Shown piece by piece: positions 42,259 to 53,929 of a DNA stretch of 64,000 nt (the first letter of the stretch is position 1; every line of letters starts with the position of its first letter). Location: NCBI RefSeq assembly GCF_051020765.1, contig NC_134929.1, forward strand, positions 2,010,786-2,074,785, read 5' to 3'. This stretch comes from Lasioglossum baleicum. Its lineage: Eukaryota > Arthropoda > Insecta > Hymenoptera > Halictidae. The notes below the pieces were generated by a model. The model searched no databases. It was not told where the DNA came from and saw only the letters and a program-made list of their open reading frames with translations. The translations under genes and the position numbers were made by a program.

Positions 42259-42525
42259 GTGCAATATTTAGTTTAGAATTCTATATTTAATTTATTTTTG
42301 TCTTTCTTGCAGGCGCTGAACGTGCAATATTTAGTTTAGAATTCTATATTTAATTTATTTTATTTTTCTTGCAGGCGCTGAACGTGCAATATTTAGTTTA
42401 GAATTCTATATTTAATTTATTTTATTTTTCTTGCAGGCGCTGAACGTGCAATATTTAGTTTAGAATTCTATATTCAATTTATTTTGTTTTTATTGCAGGA
42501 GCTGAATGTGCCATATTATATTTAG
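42259..42525 (+). repeat. 62-bp tandem array with 3'-splice-like motifs
   Basis: Four units plus a degenerate tail. Each runs GTGCAATATTTAGTTTAGAA, an AT-rich part, a pyrimidine-rich tract, then TTGCAG and GCGCTGAAC. The AGs fall at 42312, 42374, 42436 and 42498, exactly 62 bases apart. A pyrimidine tract followed by TTGCAG/G is the metazoan acceptor pattern. Confidence 0.85.
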
Positions 42526-42559
42526 TTTTATATATTTTATTTATTTCGTTTTCAATGTT

Positions 42560-42612
42560 TCAGAAAAGACTGAGTGAGAGAGAAAAGACTGAGCGAGACA
42601 GAAAAGACTGTT
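42560..42612 (+). repeat. ~18-bp tandem repeat
   Basis: Three units of AGAAAAGACTGAG(T/C)GAGA directly after the 62-bp array. Confidence 0.75.
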
Positions 42613-42747
42613 GCGCAACAATTTGTTTTGTTTTATATATATATAATGTTTTATATAATGTAATTTTTATTTGTGAATACTGGTAAGGTTTTGGCAGTTT
42701 TCCTTACCCTAGCAACAAATGTTGGTATTCTTTAATTGATTCTGCCA

Positions 42748-42753
42748 AATAAA
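42748..42753 (+). terminator. Candidate polyadenylation signal
   Basis: AATAAA followed 11 bases later by TTGTTATATTATG. It could serve the hAT gene transcript. Position suggestive only. Confidence 0.35.
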
Positions 42754-42933
42754 GTATTTTCTTGTTATATTATGTATTATTTTGTGTAATTATTATAGCG
42801 CTCTTTCCCTATCCCATCCTCAAAATAAAGAATAAGTTTTAATTATGTTAAATTTTAATATTTCGTATGTATAGACTAGTAAATTTTTTAAAGTCTGCGT
42901 GGTGCTCTAGCTACCCGATTTCATCGAAAAGGT

Positions 42934-43033
42934 NNNNNNNNNNNNNNNNNNNNNNNNNNNNNNNNNNNNNNNNNNNNNNNNNNNNNNNNNNNNNNNNNNN
43001 NNNNNNNNNNNNNNNNNNNNNNNNNNNNNNNNN
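42934..43033. other. Assembly gap of 100 N
   Basis: Exactly 100 N, the usual placeholder for a gap of unknown size. Sequence on the right already belongs to a LINE, so the LINE 5' end and anything else may be missing. Confidence 0.98.
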
Positions 43034-43134
43034 TCGGCAGGAGGCAGCAGAGAAAGACTGGGATCTATTGGATCCATTAGTGGATCGAAAGATATGGATT
43101 TAAAATAGATTGGCTGGTACGATCTGTTAAAGAA

Positions 43135-44095
43135 ATGAAAGACGTAACAGCAGGTAAGAACGAAATAAAAATGATGATCAAGGAGATTGTGAAAGAGGAA
43201 GTAGATACTATCAAGCGTGAGTTGGATGACCTACGTAAAATGATACAGGAAGGAATGCCTAAGTCAGCGGAATGTGTGCTCAACAATTACAGTGAAGCAG
43301 TAAGAAGAAGAGAGAAAACGTCATTATCGTCAAACCGAAGACTCAGCGAGAAAGTGAGACAACTAAAAATATAATAAAAGAAAAGGTTGATATTAAGAAT
43401 ATGCCAATGGGGATAACAAAGGTACGAAAAGGAGAGAAGGAACAGTAATTCTAGGCTGTGAGACAGGAGAAGAAATGGATAAATTAAAAGATGTAGTACA
43501 GTCCAAGCTAGGTGACAATTATAATGTTACAGAATCACTACAAAAGAAGCCGAAAATAAAAATTGTCAATATCAGCGAGGAAGAAATGTAGTTGGATGAT
43601 GATAAATTAATAGATACAATCAAGAAACAGAATAGTATTGGTGAATCTCACATATAACATAGTAAAGAGAATCCAGGAAAGAAAATATATGGATGATAGT
43701 CAGACCAGGAGTAGAAGAAAAGGAGGTAGATCTATGATAATTTTAGTAGATGAAGTAACTCATGAATTGATGTTTAAAAAAGAAAAGTTGAATATAGGCT
43801 GGAGTAAATGCCCTGTATTCAATCATTTTAGTATAAGGAGATGCTTCAAGTGCTGGGGTTTCTACCATATTGCAAAAATTGCTCGAGAGATGAAACATGT
43901 CATAAATGTGCTGGAAAGCATAAATCAAGTGAATGTAAAGAGAAACATAATAAATGTATAAATTGTATGTTTAAAATAAAGACATATAATTTGAAAATAA
44001 AGGAAGATCATGATGCGTTGGATCCGGAATGTCCAACATACAAGAGGGCTATCGAAGAGGAGAAGAGAAGAGGTGGATGGGAAACCAAAAAATAG
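43135..44095 (+). pseudogene. LINE ORF1 (RNA-binding protein), broken
   Basis: Segments in changing frames. A charged helical region comes first (KEIVKEEVDTIKRELDDLRK near 43180), then an RRM-like block (GTVILGCETGEEMDKLKD near 43445), then zinc knuckles (CFKCWGFYHIAK, CHKCAGKHKSSEC, CINCMF, 43840-43975), ending in DHDALDPECPTYKRAIEEEK. Knuckles of the CX2CX4HX4C kind bind nucleic acid in LINE ORF1 proteins. At least three frame breaks and a TAG near 43589 prevent production of a full protein. The next gene, ORF2, starts a few bases later, the normal LINE spacing. Confidence 0.75.
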
Positions 44096-44103
44096 CAGTT
44101 ACG

Positions 44104-46942
44104 GATTGAAGAGGATCAAATAATATATACAAATGCGCAAAGTTTAGTGGCACACAAGGACGAGATACAGCACCAGATTATGAAGAAATTAAATCCGGCG
44201 ATCGTAGCATTGTCGGAGACGAGACTGATTGCGGAAATCGAAGACAGTGAAATAAGTGTACCGGGGTACAGTGTGGTCAGATGCGATGCAGAAACAAGGA
44301 ATACAGGGGGGGTTGCTCTATATGTAAGAGACGACATCAAGTATGAGATAGTAGTATCGAAAAATTAGAAAGAGTCGTTTGGTGTGCTGCAATAGAAGTG
44401 AAAGGGAAATTGTTTAAAGGAGTGTTAATGGTAATATATCATTCACCGAGTGCGTCACATGGAGAGTTTATAGGATTCTTAGAGGAGAGAGTAGAAGAAG
44501 TAACGATAAAAGAGGAATGTATATTATTAGGAGACTTTAATATAGATTGTATGACAGACTCTTATTATACAAATAAACTACTAACGACTATGCAAAGTCT
44601 AGGAATGAAGCAGTATATAGACAAACCAACGAGAGTTACCAATATTAGTAAAACAATTATAGATCTAGTTTTTGCGAATAAAGAAATAAATGTAGAAGTA
44701 ATTTACGAACCCAAGATAACGGACCATGCGTGGATAAAAGTCGTCGTAAATACAAACAAGATTGTAGATAAGTATAAAGAATTCAGTGGAAGGGATTACA
44801 ATAGTTATAATGCGGTTGAATTTGTTAAGCTAGTGGAGAGTAACCTTGAAACAGGGCAAGAATTAGATATTAATATAAGAGCAAGGAAACTAATCAATAG
44901 TATTGTTGATGCGCTAGATATCTCGGCACCTAAGAAAATTTTTAGAATACCGAAAATATGGGAAGGAAAAAATGGTATTCCAAGGAAATAGAAGAGTTAG
45001 CGACTAAAGAGATGAGGCATATAAAAAAGCACGGTACGATAACACGGAACAAAACTGGCAACAATTTAAAATTGAAAGAAACGCAGTAGTAAATTTAATT
45101 AGAACAAAGAAAAAAGAATACTATGAAAGCATGATTGATCATAACAGAGGCAATCCCACAACAATGTGGAAAACATTAAAAGAAATTATTAAAGGAGAAC
45201 CAATAGGCGCGAAAGATGTAGAAAACATAGATTTTGAGATATTAGACAATAATATGGAGTGCGGTTTAGCTGGTAAATTTAATTTATATTATATACAGAG
45301 TATTCAAGACGTAATAAAATCTATAGATCGAAATTATACAACAAGCCCAAATAAGAGAACTATTTATTATATTGAAAAGAAGGGAGAGCTGGAAAAACTT
45401 GAGCCAATTACGACGGAACAGTTAGGCGCAATCATTAGGGAATTACCAAAAAAGAAAGGCACAGAAGAAGGAATAACCAGCGATATATTACGAACAGCGT
45501 TTAGTGCGATAGGTAAAGAATATTGTGATATAATAAATAAGACTCTGAGTGAGGGTTGTTTTTTGAAAGAGTGGAAAACATCCACGATAATTCCAATACC
45601 AAAAGTAGATAAACCAAAGAGAGCAAGTGACTATAGGCCTATTAATATACTACCAATATATGAAAAGGTATTAGAAATAATAGTGAAAAAATAAATTGAT
45701 GATTACTTGGAAAGTAATAATATCTTAACGGAACATCAATCGGGCTTCAGAAAAAATTATTCGTGTGAAACAGCAATTCAAACAGTTATAGATGAATGGA
45801 AATTGTCTATTAGTGAGCGGCAAATAGTAGGAGTTATTTTTGTAGACCTTAAACGGGCATTTGAAACAATCGATAGAGATAGATTATTAGAGAAACTATA
45901 TCAGTATGGTATTACAGGAACGGCTCTAGAATGGTTTAGGTCCTACTTAAAAGATAGAATGCAACAAGTTCGATTGAATAATGGATGGTCTAAGATAATG
46001 ACAACGGAATATGGAGTGCCACAGGGTTCGGTATTGGGCCCATTGTTGTTTATAATATATATGAATGACCTTGTTAAATTTTGCTCCGAAGTATGTAATA
46101 TAAAAATGTTTGCAGACGATACCCTAATATATGTAACAGGAGAGAGTAGTGCGGAGGTTGAGAGTAAATTGAATATTGCATTTAGCATAGTGGAGTCATG
46201 GATGAATACAAATAAACTGAAGTTGAACGCGGGGAAAACGAAATATATGTTAGTTAGAAGTATAAGAAAAGAATTGAGAGGCAATACTATTGTGAGATGC
46301 ATGGATGGAAAGGAAATTGAGCGAGTAGAAATAATAAAGTACCTAGGAGTAATTATTGATGATAGACTCAGATTCAACGGTCATTGTGATTATATGTTAA
46401 AGAAAATAGGGAAAAAAATAAGTTTTCTAAATAGAATAGGAAATGATATCTCGGCTTACACTAGATGTACGATATATAAGACAATTATAGCTCCTCACTT
46501 TGAGTACTGTGCGACACTACTAATCGATATGGGAGAGACACAGTTAAGTAGGCTCCAAAAAGCGCAAAACAGAGCAATGAGAGTCATATTGCAATGTGAC
46601 AGACGTACAAGGATTAATTGTATGCTCCAAACGCTGCAATTCATGAGTATAAGACAAAGGCTGTACTACAATATGTGCATATTTATTTTTAAGATCTTAA
46701 ATAATATGATGCCTGTACAATTTAGTAATAGACTTAGAATAGTAGGCGATGAAAGTGCAATACAAACACGACAAGCGGGGAATATTGCGGTTGAATTTCG
46801 TAAAACGAGAAGTGCCCAAAAAAGTGTATTCTATGAAGGAATATTAATGTATAACGCACTACCAGACGAAGTAAAATGCTGCGATAATGTAGACGTATTT
46901 AAGAGAATGTTAAAGGAATTCGTGACAACAAATGTAATGTAA
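44104..46942 (+). pseudogene. LINE ORF2: endonuclease and reverse transcriptase, broken
   Basis: Endonuclease of the exonuclease/phosphatase fold: TNAQSLVAHKDEIQ, ALSETRL (near 44200), LLGDFNID (near 44525), ITDHAWIKV (near 44720). Reverse transcriptase: PIPKVDKPKRASDYRPINI (near 45600), HQSGFRKNYSCETAI, FVDLKRAFETIDRD, GVPQGSVLGPLLF, FADDTLIYV (active site near 46115). The C-terminal end contains GILMYNALPDEVKCCDNVDV and a TAA at 46940. Breaks: frameshift in an A-run near 44360, another near 44970, stops around 45090 and a TAA at 45692-45694. From 45695 the polymerase is open for 416 codons. Confidence 0.85.
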
Positions 46943-46982
46943 CATCAATGTAATACAAAATAGCTGAGAAAGCTAATAAATA

Positions 46983-47001
46983 ATCAATCAATCAATCAAT
47001 C

Positions 47002-47048
<47 letters not shown>
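46983..47048. repeat. AATC tail and (TC)n microsatellite
   Basis: AATC repeated five times, the LINE 3' tail, followed by an uninterrupted TC run of about 42 bases. Confidence 0.9.
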
Positions 47049-47050
<2 letters not shown>

Positions 47051-47344
47051 TTTGTACAGTTCATCATTCACGACATATTAAATAATCTTCCTCAGTTATT
47101 AGCGACAAGCATTGCGCTTTATTTCAATTTCACTATTTCGAAAAATAGTTCTAGTCTCCGTCGATTCCTCATCATTTCGCGTCGCGATCCGTGCATCTGC
47201 CCCCGTTAAGATTTCCGACGGCGCGTTGGAGATCTCCGTTCGCGGCGGCCCTCGTTAAGGGAAGCACAAGATTTCCGTCGAGCGACAAAAAGGCAGAATC
47301 TCGCACGCGCAAGATATCCGCAATTCGAGACTTCGGCGATTATA
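47049..47344. other. Spacer without recognised gene
   Basis: Moderately GC-rich towards its end. No domain, RNA or repeat recognised. Ends in the TA target of the next element. Confidence 0.5.
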
Positions 47345-48981
47345 CAGGGTGTTTACCTACAGGTGGGAGAAAATTTAAGGGGTGATTCTCGACGATAATA
47401 TAAGACGAAAATGAAGAATAAAAAAATTGCGATTTCGGCTTCGTTATTTAGTTATTAACAATTAAAAATCCGCCTAAAATGCTGCAACACTTCTAACAAA
47501 AGTATACGTTGCGTACGTCACACAAGCGCGCGACAGTCTCGTATCAAGTGACAAACGTATGCATACCCTGGTTCTCATTTGGGGCCCCAGCGAGGTGAAA
47601 ATGTTTAAAAAATCGTTGGACGACATTGCACCTACCTACTCGTTAAAATCCACAAGGGCATTTCTAATATCCGCCCTATGGAATTATCGAGTAGAAGGGG
47701 TCAATGCCCTTTCACTTTTAAATTCTTCTCACACATATCCACAAATCCTTATCCTGCACTATAATTGTTCATAACACCGTACTTAATATACTGGAAAAAA
47801 CGCTCTAGCACTATATACAATATCATACACACGCACTACGAGTTGACAGAGAGTACAAGTTTACTGAGGGGAATGAGGAGAATGTAAAGAACTGGTAATC
47901 CTTTAATGTTGAAACACTGCACTTTATTGAACTTGATTTACGTCGCGAGACTCGCTCACAGACGAAACAGACATCTTGAGGTCGTGTGTGATTTCTGCGA
48001 ACGGAAATCTTCAACTCGTGCGAGAAGAATCGTCCGTACAAGCTAGCATCCGTATGCACACTGATTCAAGACAGCTGATGAGGTCGATGCCAGATCGATA
48101 AAACAAGTGAAGATCTATAGTAAACTACCGCCCAAACATCGCGCGTTGCTATACCAATACATTGTCTATCCTGTTTTCACGAATTTCGTGATTCTTTCTC
48201 ATTCTGTCTGCGACCGCGAAATATCTCATGTGTGTGCATTGACCACATCAGCTGTCTTGAATCAGTGTGCATACGGATACTAGCTTGTACGGACGATTCT
48301 TCCCGCACGCGTTGAAAATTTCCGTTCGCAGAAATCACATACGACCTCAAGATGTCCGTTCCGTCTGTGAGCGAGTCTCGCGACGTAAACCAAGTTCAAT
48401 AAAGTGCAGTGTTTCAACATTAAAGGATTACCAGTTCTTTACATTCTCCTCATTCCCCTCAGTAGACTTGTACTCTCTGTAAACTCATAGTGCGTGTGTA
48501 TGATATTGTATATAGTGCTAGAGCGTTTATTCCAGTATATTAAGTACGGTTTTATGATCAATTACAGTGCAGGATAAGGATTTGTGGATATGTGTGAGAA
48601 GAATATAAAAGTGAAAGGGCATTGACCCCTTCTACTCGATAATTCCATAGGGCGGATATTAGAAATGCCCTTGTGGATTTTAACGAGTAGGTAGGTTCAA
48701 TGTCGTCCAACGATTTTTTAATCATTTTCACCTCGCTGGGGCCCCAAATGAGAACCAAGGTATGCATGCGTTTGTCACTTGATACGAGACTGTCGCGAGC
48801 CTGTCTGACGTACGCAACGTATACTTTTGTTAGAAGTGTTGCAGCATTTTAGGCGGATTTTTAATTGTTAATAACTAAATAACGAAGCCGAAATCGCAAT
48901 TTTTTTATTCTTCATTTTCGTCTTATATTATCGTCGAGAATCACCCCTTAAATTTTCTCCCACCTGTAGGTAAACACCCTG
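47345..48981. mobile_element. Mariner-type foldback element, 1637 bp
   Basis: It begins CAGGGTGTTTACCTACAGG, ends with the inverse, with TA on both sides (47343-47344, 48982-48983). The arms pair for about 730 bases each, leaving a spacer near 48085-48245. Short frames occur as mirror pairs and are not genes (for example MHTLVLIWGPSEVKM at 47559 plus and 48767 minus). Conservation of this frame in both arms results from the palindrome. No transposase domain is recognised. Confidence 0.85.
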
Positions 48982-49142
48982 TATATATCACCAATTTTAA
49001 ATAAAGTGCAACTGTGATCTACATTTGATTTATCGCTTTGTCCCTCATTCGCACGATCCTTCATTGCCATCCTCGCGCGCTCATTTCTGAGCGGTTCCAG
49101 CGTCAGGCGCCTCCGACCATCGGTCGACGCCGAACAAATACC

Positions 49143-49391
49143 TGTTAATAGGTAAACGCAGTATAAAAGAATACGAGTGATAATAACGATACACTAAGTG
49201 AATATATTGAGAAAAGACTGAGTCGCGATGTACAGCGTTAGCGTAGAAGTACAACAAGAAGGAAGCGCCCGTCAGAGGGCGGCGCGACACGACGCCAGAA
49301 GGGCGAGTTCGGAAAGCGACTCCCCGAGTCCCGCCAATCGCATGGCGTCGTCCGGACATCGTTGTGTGACCAATCACACCCATTGCTCACA
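49143..49391 (-). repeat. 3' LTR of copia element
   Basis: Plus strand TGTTAATAGG to TTGCTCACA. The sense strand just upstream reads GAGGGGAAG, a fitting polypurine tract (49392-49400). Confidence 0.9.
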
Positions 49392-50229
49392 CTTCCCCTC
49401 GAGGTGCGGACGAGCCCCGCGGTCGCGACGAAGAGCTCCTCAAACCGAGCAGCCCGATGCACCGCTTGAATTTTGGACCGGGCAGTGCCTTCGTCAGGAC
49501 GTCGGCCACCATGTCGTCCGTTGAAACATGCGAGACCTGAAGTTTCTTATTTTTGAGTGCCTCGCGTATGAAATGATGCCTGACGTCTATATGCTTGGTC
49601 CTGGAATGGAACGTCGGGTTTTGTGCCAGCTTCAGGGCACCCATGTTGTCGTTGAAGATCCTGATTCTAGCCAACTTCTCGAAACCGAGCTCGGCCAACA
49701 GGGATCCGACGTACATGGCCTGCTTTGCGACCTCGGCCAATCCCATGTATTCGGCCTCGGTTGATGAAAGAGCTACGGTCCTCTGCTTCTTAGAGTCCCA
49801 GGAGACAGCCCCCTCACCTAAAACAAAAGTGTGTCCCGTATAGGAACGTCGATCAATTGTACAGCCGGCCCAATCTGCGTCCACGTAACCCGTTAGAGGT
49901 TTCTTGGACGGTCTGAAGTGAAGACCCAACTTTGTTGTTCCCTTCAGGTAACGCAGTACGCGCTTTGCTGCCATCCAGTGCGGTCGTCCATACTTGTCAT
50001 TGAACTGACTCAGGACGCTGACGGCATGCGCGATGTCCGGTCTTGTTGCCACGGCCAAGTACATCAGTGATCCAATCAGCTCACGGTACGGGAGATCCTT
50101 CTCCTCTTCACTCGGAGCTTCCTCCAGTTCTGTCAATTTGGTGTTGACGTCCAACGGTGTGCTTACCGGCTTCGATTCGCTCATTCCGAAGCGTTCCAGG
50201 ATTTCGAGTACATAGCCCTCCTGACGCAT
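49387..50229 (-). pseudogene. Copia RT C-terminal end and RNase H
   Basis: Minus strand, 280 codons, after the TAA at 50242-50244. SMRQEGYVLEILERFGM continues the reverse transcriptase. RNase H shows VDADWAGCTIDRRSYTG and ALSSTEAEYMGLAEVAKQAM, then the copia-typical FHSRTKHIDVRHHFIREAL. The frame runs to the edge of the 3' LTR. It is in register with the preceding segment, so only the stop codon separates them. Without readthrough no RNase H is made. Confidence 0.88.
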
Positions 50230-50244
50230 GCTTATCTGGTTCGA

Positions 50245-52206
50245 TTATCGCAGGAATTCTATTCCCAGGCAGTACCTTGGTTCTCCAAGATCTTTAATTT
50301 CAAATTCTTGGCTCATGTGATGCTTGAATTTCGTTATAAGATCGGTACTTCGGGAGAACGTCAGGATGTCGTCCACGTACACGGCAATGTACAGCGAGTC
50401 TCCCCCTTGCTCGAAACGGTATATGCAAGGATCTGACTCAGAAGGCTTCGCCCCGAATCTCCTCAGCACATCGTCCAGCTTCCTGTGCCAGCTTCTTCCG
50501 GCCTGGCGAAGGCCATACAATGACTTTCTCAACCTGCAGACCTTGTCCCCGGTCTGCAAGTCTTTTAGCATGTTTCTCGCCTTGACCTCGGCATCGCTTC
50601 CCCTGGCTTCTGTATCGCTGATTATCTTGAGTGCCTTGGACAGCGAATGCGGCACTTCCATGAAAATTTCTTCTTCCAGCTCTCCGTTTAGGTAAGCCGT
50701 CTCGATGTCGAATTGCCTCATTTCCATCCCCTCGGTCGCGGCCAGAGCAACTAGTAGGCGAATCGAGCTCAAACGGGCGACAGGTGCGAACGTCTGATTG
50801 AATTGTATGCCCGGACGCTGGGCGAATCCCCTAGCCACGATTCGTGCCTTTCTTCTCTCGAGTGTACCATCAGGATTGTACTTGTTTCGGAGTACCATGC
50901 GAGATCCGATGACCTGTCGCTTCTCAGGTCGTTTTACCAATTCCCAAGTATTGTTTTTCAGGATGGATTTTACTTCGTTCGCCATTGCGCGGTACCATTC
51001 CTCTGCATCCGGACCTGAGATGGCCTCCCTCATGGGCACCTCTGCCAACGATGCGCATTCGGCGTCCGCGTATTGGGTTTCTTCTCGCCGAACCTGAAAC
51101 AGTTTTCGAGGCCTTCCCACTCTTCCGGTCCGCTGTATGGTCGGTCTTCCGGGCCCTCTTCTGGGTGTCGCCCCTATCTCGTTCGCGTGGTTTTCAGCAT
51201 TGTCTGCAGAGGCTGGCCGAGCGCCCGAAACGTCGTCTCTATGCGACCCTAGGGGTGCTGATTCGATGTCGATCATCGTGTTGTCGGTGTCCACATCCTC
51301 TGCTCGCGCTTTGTTCGGGTCAGAGGTCTCCTCCGGAGCGAAGTCCTCGAAGCCTGGTTTCGGTGATTCTCTGTGGGTTTCCAGGAATCTGACGTCCCTC
51401 GTGATTTCGATCTTCCTTTCTTCGGGAAGCCACACTCTGTACCCTTTTGCATTCGACGCGTATCCCAGGAAAATTCCCTTTCTGGCGCGTTGATCTAGCT
51501 TCCCCTTGCCAGGCATTCTGTTGAGACAAAACATATTACATCCGAATTCGCGGAAATGACTTACGTCGGGGGCTGTTCCTTTCCACAGTTCGTGCGGCGT
51601 CCGGCCATCCAAGCTCCTGGTCGGACACCGATTCCGAATGTAGTTTGCGGTTGAAACTGCTTCAGCCCAAAACGACGGCGGCAACCCTGACTGGATCAGT
51701 AGGCACCGCGCCATTTCGACAAGTGTCCGGTTTTTTCGCACGGCAGTACCATTCTGCTCGGGGTTGTATGCGATGGAGAGACGTCGTTGAATTCCATTTG
51801 TCTTCAGGAAGTGATCGAACTCGGAGTTTATGTACTCTCTTCCATTGTCCGATTGTAGGAATTTTATTTTTCCGTCCTTCTGGTTCTCCACTGACGCCTT
51901 GAACTCCTTAAATGCTTCGAGAGCGTCGCTTTTGTTTCTGAGAAAACGTACTTCACACCATCTGGAATGCTCGTCAATGAAGGTGATATAGTACTTGGCG
52001 CGATTGTTTGATTCAACTCTCATTGGACCGCATAAATCTGAGTGAATTATCTCTAAGGGCTCATACTTGCCTTTCGATTTCGCGGGAAAAGCGGCTCTTG
52101 TCATTTTTCCTCGTATGCATACCTCGCAATCCAGCTTGTCCCGGCATTTTCCGAGTTTCAGTCCTCGTATTGCCTGGCCTCGTTCGGCTCTCTTCATATC
52201 CTGCAC
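50245..52206 (-). pseudogene. Copia integrase and reverse transcriptase
   Basis: Minus strand, 653 codons, between the TAG (about 52231) and the TAA (50242). Integrase: zinc motif (RRLGHLNVQ upstream, CEVC), first Asp in IHSDLCGPM (residue 57), second in LQSDNGREY (120), but residue 156 is Val in QNGTAVRKNRTL where copia integrases have Glu (codon 51741-51739, GTG). The 35-residue spacing from Asp120 confirms this is the catalytic position. A linker rich in Asp/Glu follows. Reverse transcriptase then runs from WELVKRPEKRQVIGSRMVLR to YIAVYVDDILTFSRS, with active site intact. The change and two stops make the copy dead. Confidence 0.9.
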
Positions 52207-52230
52207 GTTCAGATGGCCCAGGCGACGATG

Positions 52231-53490
52231 CTACGCTTCCAGCAAGCTCGGTGTCTTTCCGTCGTCTTCTCGTTCAGAGATGGCGCTGTATTCGGCTTGC
52301 TCGCGTTCATGCACGTGGTAAAGATTACCGATTCGATTCGCGTGCAACTTCACCGCACCATCTCGGTCGATCACCTCCGCGCGGTTTTTCTTGAAGATAA
52401 CCTCAAAACCTCTGTCCGTAATCTTGGCTACCGATATTAAATTCGCGCGAAGATCCGGCACGTGAAGTACGTCACTCAACTTCACGTTTTTCTGTTCATT
52501 GTGCACTACCGATGCAAAGTCGACCGTACCCTTCGCGAGAATTTCCGCCGATGCGTGATTCGCCAAATTTAGCTTGCCGCGCTTGGAATCGTCTACCTCG
52601 GTAAAATCGCGTAACTGTCCGCACATGTGCAAGGTTGCACCGCTGTCCAAGCACCACGTCGCCGCGAACGCACTTTCTTTTACGTGTAGCGCGTCTTGTT
52701 TTTCGAGAAACACTTCCGTCGCGCACAATGCCACACTTTCCGCGTTGTTCGCTGTTTGTGAATCGCCTGGTTTCTTGCTTTTGCAATCCGCGCTTTTGTG
52801 TCCCTTTTTCTTGCATCGATGACACCGAAATTGAAAATCGCCTTTGTTCTCGGACTTGCCATTTGTCGGTTTCTGTTTGTTCGAATATCGACTTCTACTC
52901 GCGATCATCGCGTTCTGCAACGTGGCGCGCGTGTCGTTTTTTCGAGCTTCGTTCTCTTCGATAATTTTTATACGAAGCACTTCCGGCGATGGCAATTCGT
53001 CTCGTGATTCGATGGCGCAACGAAAGTTCTCGAAAGTCGGTGGTAGACTGTACAGCAACATGATCGCCAGTAGATCCGGATTTATCTCTACTTCCATTTC
53101 GCTGAGTTTGTCTATCGTGTCGAAAAACTTTCGAACGTGTTCTCGCACGTCGCCATTGTCGTCCATTCGATGCAGCGTCAGTTGTTTTAACAATGTGGCC
53201 TTCCGAGCAGGGCCTTTCGATTGATATATGCTTTCCAGCTTTAACCATACCTCGCGAGACGTATTGCAGCCTTTTATTTGTTTTAATTCGGCTGGACTTA
53301 TTGCTAGAATTATATAGGATTTCGCCTTCTTGTCGTTGTTCGTCCATGTTTTGACCGCGTTTTCCGATTCCGCGTTTCCCGCTACCGGCGTTGGTTTCTT
53401 GAATTCGCCGTTTACGTAGACCCACGAGTCGTTCTTGACGAACAGCGCTTCCATTTGCATTTTCCACGTGTCAAAATTGTCTTTGTTCAA
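52231..53490 (-). pseudogene. Copia Gag and protease, start codon unclear
   Basis: Minus strand, 420 codons to the TAG near 52231. Gag begins at LNKDNFDTWKMQMEALFVKN. The frame is open further upstream but I see no ATG before that point. The first in-frame ATGs lie inside KMQMEAL, so the original start may be lost. UBN2-type Gag runs to residue about 190, then a CCHC knuckle (CHRCKKKGHKSADC, near 223) and protease (TWCLDSGATLHMCG, near 277; Asp-Ser-Gly active site). The stop falls in the pre-integrase region, in frame with what follows. Confidence 0.88.
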
Positions 53491-53653
53491 TGTCTCGATT
53501 CGGACGAAGTTCGGCGCACTTATCTTGTAGCTTTCGATACACCACGTGTGACTTCGACGCGCACTCGATCACGATCGATTCTAACCTCTCTAGGTTCGAT
53601 CCCACGTTTCGCGTGTTTCACCGTATTTTCGACACTCGTTTCTTAATTCTTTC

Positions 53654-53670
53654 GGACTGGGCCCATAACC
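53654..53670 (-). promoter_or_regulatory. Primer binding site of copia, initiator tRNA-Met type
   Basis: The minus strand directly after the 5' LTR reads GGTTATGGGCCCAGTCC. Copia of Drosophila uses the same kind of site, complementary to the anticodon region of a cleaved initiator tRNA-Met. Confidence 0.8.
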
Positions 53671-53919
53671 TGTTAATAGGTAAACGCAGTATAAAAGAAT
53701 ACGAGTGATAATAACGATACACTAAGTGAATATATTGAGAAAAGACTGAGTCGCGATGTACAGCGTTAGCGTAGAAGTACAACAAGAAGGAAGCGCCCGT
53801 CAGAGGGCGGCGCGACACGACGCCAGAAGGGCGCGTTCGCAAAGCGACTCCCCGAGTCCCGCCAATCGCATGGCGTCGTCCGGACATCGTTGTGTGACCA
53901 ATCACACGCATTGCTCACA
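53671..53919 (-). repeat. 5' LTR of copia element
   Basis: 249 bp, matching 49143-49391 apart from about three substitutions. Confidence 0.9.
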
Positions 53920-53929
53920 ATACCATTTG

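Larger units (their letters stand above)
43034..47003 (+). mobile_element. APE-type LINE (non-LTR retrotransposon), degraded
   Basis: Plus strand: ORF1 with zinc knuckles, ORF2 with apurinic-type endonuclease and reverse transcriptase, a short 3' UTR and a tail of AATC repeats (46983-47002). The short tandem tail, rather than poly-A, fits CR1/L2-like groups, as does the C-terminal protein motif. ORF1 recalls Jockey-like elements, so the clade is open. The 5' end is lost in or before the gap. Confidence 0.85.
49143..53919 (-). mobile_element. Ty1/copia retrotransposon (minus strand), recent but inactivated
   Basis: 249-bp LTRs at 49143-49391 and 53671-53919 differ at about three positions. 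The 5-bp duplication atacc flanks it (49138-49142, 53920-53924). Gag, protease, integrase, reverse transcriptase and RNase H follow in copia order on the minus strand, in one frame broken by two stops. The integrase also lacks its catalytic Glu. It landed near CACTA-like transposase debris. Confidence 0.92.

Noticed and set aside
42259..42525. CRISPR-like array
   Set aside because: Units are directly contiguous without unique spacers, in a eukaryotic setting. It is a plain tandem repeat.
47559..48767. Conserved MHTLVLIWGPSEVKM-type frame present twice
   Set aside because: The two copies are the arms of one foldback element, so conservation comes from the palindrome rather than protein selection.
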